64,000 nucleotides of DNA, from contig CAMZMU010000055.1 of assembly GCA_947311845.1 (NCBI GenBank), positions 18,476,877 through 18,540,876 of the forward strand, in the 5' to 3' direction. Both the position numbers and the translations under genes were made by a program. The notes below the pieces were generated by a model, which saw nothing but the letters and a program-made list of their open reading frames with translations, did no database searches and was not told where the DNA came from. The stretch comes from Poa pratensis. Its lineage: Eukaryota; Streptophyta; Magnoliopsida; Poales; Poaceae. Of this stretch, positions 60,918-64,000 are shown piece by piece (position 1 is the stretch's first letter; every line of letters starts with the position of its first letter).

Positions 60918-63180
60918 TTATGTATAGTACGGTCGCAGGCGTGCGACGTTCCAAGGGCGAGGTGCCTCGAGACGATCCTCGAAATCATGGCGTTCGCTGC
61001 TTTCTTCCCTTACATCCAACAGATAGTACGATCCATTGTTTAGCTTCTTGCTGATGATGTAGAGTCCTTCCCATGGAGAGGACAGCTTATGCATTTGTTG
61101 AAGACATAATTTGGCTGCTAGGTATTTTACAAGCCAAATTAATTTACACAATTATGTTTAGATCATTGATTTGACATATATATTTGGACTTGCTGTTTAG
61201 TCTAAAATGCAGGCTTGATGAGACTCAAATACAAATATCACGTCATCAGATCAAGCGTACAAAGCTATTTACTGAAGACAAATACGTGAAGTTTTGCATG
61301 GAATAGCAAGAAGATATGACGAGTTCCTTGGTTGATTCTGGGATATGTTGAGGTGAACTGTGGCTGCCAAGGACAAGTCTGATCAGGCCCCAGATGTCAA
61401 GCTGAAAGCACAAAGGCTATGAAGGCATGCAGTCACGTAAAGGAAAATGCAACTGGGAGATTGCCGACGTATGGTTAGTGCTAGATCATAATTATATCCG
61501 ATGTGGTAGCATCGTGGCCGCAATATTATATTATTTTCTTATTGGCCTGAGATTATTTGTACGTGACATCTGGTAGGATTTGGAGCTGATACGTACTGCA
61601 AATTAGATTTGGTAGGTGCAGTTTTGCGCACAGCAACCGAAGGCCAAAATCCTATTCGGTTTCAGCTCTAGAATTCTTTCTTGTACGCCAAGTCCAGCGT
61701 GCCATATAAATAAGGCCGTGGCCGATTGAAAAGACCCCCAATCGTTATTCACAAACAACATATCTACTTTTCACGTATTTTATTTATCTATCGTTCTTGT
61801 ACTGCCGAACCTTAGCAGCCCTAGGGTTCGGTTGATCTTTGCCGTTTTGCGCTGAAAAGCGGCCGTCTCTCCTCCATGAAAGCGAGGGGATCTTTGTTGC
61901 TTTGCTTGGAAAGCAATCGGTTCGTCGTCACGAAAGTACGACGGGTATCGTGGTGCTGTGCAATTTTACGTGGCAACACAATCTTGTGATCTTGTTTAAG
62001 TCGCACTACTAGGTCGCCTTCTTAAAGGTGCGAGTTTGATGCGTCTTGCATGATAGCGTCGCAAGTCTTGTTGATATACCGCTGATCTTGATGCTGCCAA
62101 GTCTCTAACCTCGTCTAATGTGTCCACCGAGTCTTGCCGAGCTATCTCATTATCTGTCTCGATGTAAGCCGCAACTCTTGGTGAATCGTGTATGATATCG
62201 CTAAGCATGACTGCTTCTGCTCCATAAACCATAAAATATGGTGTAAACCCTGTGGATCTGTTAGGGGTTGTTCTTAAGCTCCACAGTACTGCTGGCAATT
62301 CGTCCACCCAACATCCTGGAGATGCTTCGATCTTTTCAATAAGGCGCGGCTTAATTCCGTGGAGAATTTCCTGGTTAGCTCACTCAGCTTGTCCATTGCT
62401 CTGCGGGTGTGCTACTGACGTGAGATCCAACCTTATCCCATTGTTTGCGCAAAATATCTGTGTAGCTCCTTCAGAGGTGTTGCTCCCGTTGTCTGTAATG
62501 ATACTATGGGGTTACCCAAAGCGGAATATGACCTTCTTCAAGAACTTGACTGCTGTTTCAGCCTCACAATCTCCCACAGGTTCTGCTTCTATCCACTTTG
62601 TGAACTTGTCCACCATGACCAGGAGGTGAGTTTTTCCATTTGAAGACCGTCTGAAGGGCCCTACCATGTCAAAACCCATACGGCCAAAGGCCATGTGATG
62701 GGTATTGTGCGAAGTGCTTGAGCTAGCATATGATCTTGCCTAGCGTATCTTTGACATCCATCGCACACTCTGACAATTTTCTCTGCATCTGCTAATGCTG
62801 TTAACCAGAAGAATCCATGTCAGAACGCCTTTGCCATCAAAGATCTTGACGAAGCATGATGGCCACAATCGCCTGAATGAATTTCGTTCAAGATTTTTCG
62901 TCCCTCTTCTGGTGAGACACATCTTTGGAATGCTCCTGACACGCTGCGCTTGTATAATTCGTTGTTGATGATTGTATATGCCTTGGATCGCCGTATGATT
63001 TTGCGCGCCTCAATCTCATCGTCTGGCAGCACTCCGCGACTTAAATATGCCATGTATGGCTCTGTCCATCCTGGCTGTTCATGCAGTGCTGCGACTAAAG
63101 TTGAATCGTCCTCTGGTTCTGCAATGTCAATCTCTGCTGGAGGTTTAACTGATGGATTGTGAAGTTTATCCAGGAAAATA
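60918..63180 (-). pseudogene. RLG-D integrase, broken and split by a solo LTR
   Basis: On the minus strand: YKRSVSGAFQRCVSPEEG and HSGDCGHHASSRSLMAKAF (about 62820-62950), then TGA where R is expected, then CDGCQRYA, completing the HHCC finger. The triad is D in FDMVGPF (about 62660), D in IITDNGSN (about 62490) and E in NGQAE (about 62385), the last followed by TGA. The frame continues with WVDELPAVLWSLRTTPNRST (about 62250-62310). A shift near 62020 precedes DLVVRLKQDHK, where the solo LTR breaks it; MHKLSSPWEG resumes at about 61095 and ends RPWNVARLRPYYT at 60918. Confidence 0.85.
61096..61978. mobile_element. solo LTR inserted in RLG-D integrase
   Basis: The 883-bp insert begins TGTTGAAGAC and ends GGCAACA, a 5-bp TGTTG/CAACA terminal repeat. 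It splits the integrase codons for HK and MHKLS. Flanks are GCATT (61091-61095) and CAATC (61979-61983), both derivable from an original GCATC by mutation. Inside is TATATAAATAAGG-like sequence (61704-61715), and the composition differs from RLG-D. No coding part is present. Family not recognised; orientation uncertain, though the TATA box suggests plus. Confidence 0.65.
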
Positions 63181-63918
63181 TTGGGTGGGACTTACTGTCT
63201 ATTGGATCCAAGTCGAGACAGGGCATCTGCAGCTTCATTTTGTCTCCGATCAATATGTTCAACTTGGTATCCAGTGAAGAATCCAGCAATTCTGTGCACC
63301 TCTCTTCTGTATGCAGCCATATTCGCATCCTTGCTGTCCCACATTCCAGAGACCTGTTGTGCCACCAAGTTTGAATCGCTAAAACAGCGTATGCGACGGA
63401 TGTTCATCTCCTTTGCTATACGTAGACCATGAAGCAGTGTCTCATACTCTGCCACGTTATTTGTGCAGTTGAAGTGTATCTGTAGCACATACCGCAGCTT
63501 GTCCCTCTTGGGGGATGTTAGAACAACTCCAGCCCCCGAGCCTTGCAACTGTCTTGACCCATCGAAATGCATGGTCCAGTATTTGGTTTCTGCCATGCTA
63601 GGAGCAACTTGGATTTCTGTCCAATCGTTGATAAAATCTGCAAGGGCTTGCGACTTAATTGATGTGCGTGACTCGTAACTGATATGATGTGGTACCAACT
63701 CGATCGCCCACTTAGCGACTCTTCTAGTAGCTTCTCGATTACGGATGATATCTGCTAACGGTGCTGAACTAACCACAGTTATTGAATGTTCTTGGAAGTA
63801 GTGCTTCAGCTTGCGACTCGCCATGAATACTCCAAACACAAACTTCTGCCACTGGGGGTAATGCTGCTTGGAAGCTGTGAGGACTTCGCTCATGTAATAT
63901 ACTGGTGTGGGTGCCAAC
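63181..63918 (-). pseudogene. RLG-D RNase H region fused to the primer-binding site by deletion
   Basis: From the LTR border the frame reads VYYMSEVLTASKQHYPQWQK (first RNase H), then RVAKWAIELVPHHI and the second RNase H: HFDGSRQLQGSGAG, NNVAEYETLLHG, FSDSNLVAQQ and NEAADALSRLG, with all four acidic positions kept. The open frame extends through the LTR to 63986, but that part is not coding. A shift near 63192 separates it from integrase. Because the RT is missing, the copy could only move with enzymes from elsewhere. Confidence 0.85.
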
Positions 63919-64000
63919 TGTCGTGGGTTTGTCACGTCAGGTGTCATAGATGACTTCGTAGGTGTGGGATTACGCGAGTCAAGCATCTCTGAGCTTGGGA
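63919..64000 (-). repeat. 5' LTR of RLG-D, partial
   Basis: TGTCGTGGGTTTG at 63919 repeats the start of the LTR at 59461. Only 82 bp are inside the window. Confidence 0.85.

Larger units (their letters stand above)
59461..64000 (-). mobile_element. RLG-D: internally deleted Tat-lineage Ty3/gypsy element, runs off window
   Basis: The left LTR is 59461-59958 and the right LTR starts at 63919; the first 80 bases agree except for a few positions. On the minus strand the remaining genes are the end of RNase H 1, RNase H 2 and integrase. Gag, protease and RT are gone: the primer-binding-site-like GTTGGCACCCAC lies only a few bases from the RNase H motif PVYYMSEVL. The left flanking pentamer is GAGTG; its partner is outside. 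It interrupts RLG-A between protease and RT and is itself hit by a solo LTR. Confidence 0.85.

Overview
The window is nuclear DNA of a grass, most likely a large-genome pooid cereal or relative. The reasons are its dense nested LTR retrotransposons, a CACTA element with TATGCCGACGGC-type subterminal repeats, a Stowaway MITE, a PIF/Harbinger element and LINE-type 3' ends, with only two host-gene remnants. No tRNA, rRNA, CRISPR or bacterial feature was seen. All boundaries come from reading the sequence; target site duplications (TSDs) are quoted where visible.

Layout. 1-7348: 3' part of a SIRE/Maximus-like Ty1/copia element with broken pol, an intact extra ORF (485 codons) and a 3' LTR. 7354-10080: repeat debris, including an RNase H (RVT_3-type) remnant. 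10298-14476: a five-exon GABA-transporter-like amino acid transporter gene broken by a 1-nt frameshift; its introns hold a Stowaway MITE and a 58-bp retroposon. 15179-15913: a polyadenylated retroposon with a 15-bp TSD. 16752-21080: a PIF/Harbinger relic with ORF1 (Myb/NAM-associated) remains, itself hit by a 2109-bp solo LTR with TSD GTTAT. 22169-26236: a non-autonomous CACTA element (TSD AAC) carrying a GC-rich possible gene fragment and a tandem array, with a 530-bp hAT-like MITE inside the array. 27429-27525: a near-perfect inverted repeat. 27938-28374: the start of an unknown gene cut by a gypsy insertion.

From 28375 to the right edge everything belongs to one nest of Tat-lineage Ty3/gypsy elements (dual RNase H; antisense extra ORFs in two of them). 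RLG-A (minus) is the outer host. RLG-B (plus, 28797-38114) sits in its 3' LTR, RLG-C (minus, 38345-50439, nearly identical LTRs) in its 3' internal region, and RLG-D (minus, from 59461) between its protease and RT. A solo LTR (61096-61978) sits in RLG-D integrase. The gag part and 5' LTR of RLG-A lie beyond the window.

The most interesting signals are a six-unit hairpin array in the RLG-D 3' untranslated region whose stems covary and show G-U wobbles on the sense strand; inverted repeats that straddle the TATA box in several unrelated LTRs; a TAG at the same protease/RT position in RLG-A and RLG-C; and antisense spliced Transposase_28-type ORFs in RLG-A and RLG-C. Many breaks are single-base indels, even in the youngest element, so residual sequence errors should be considered.
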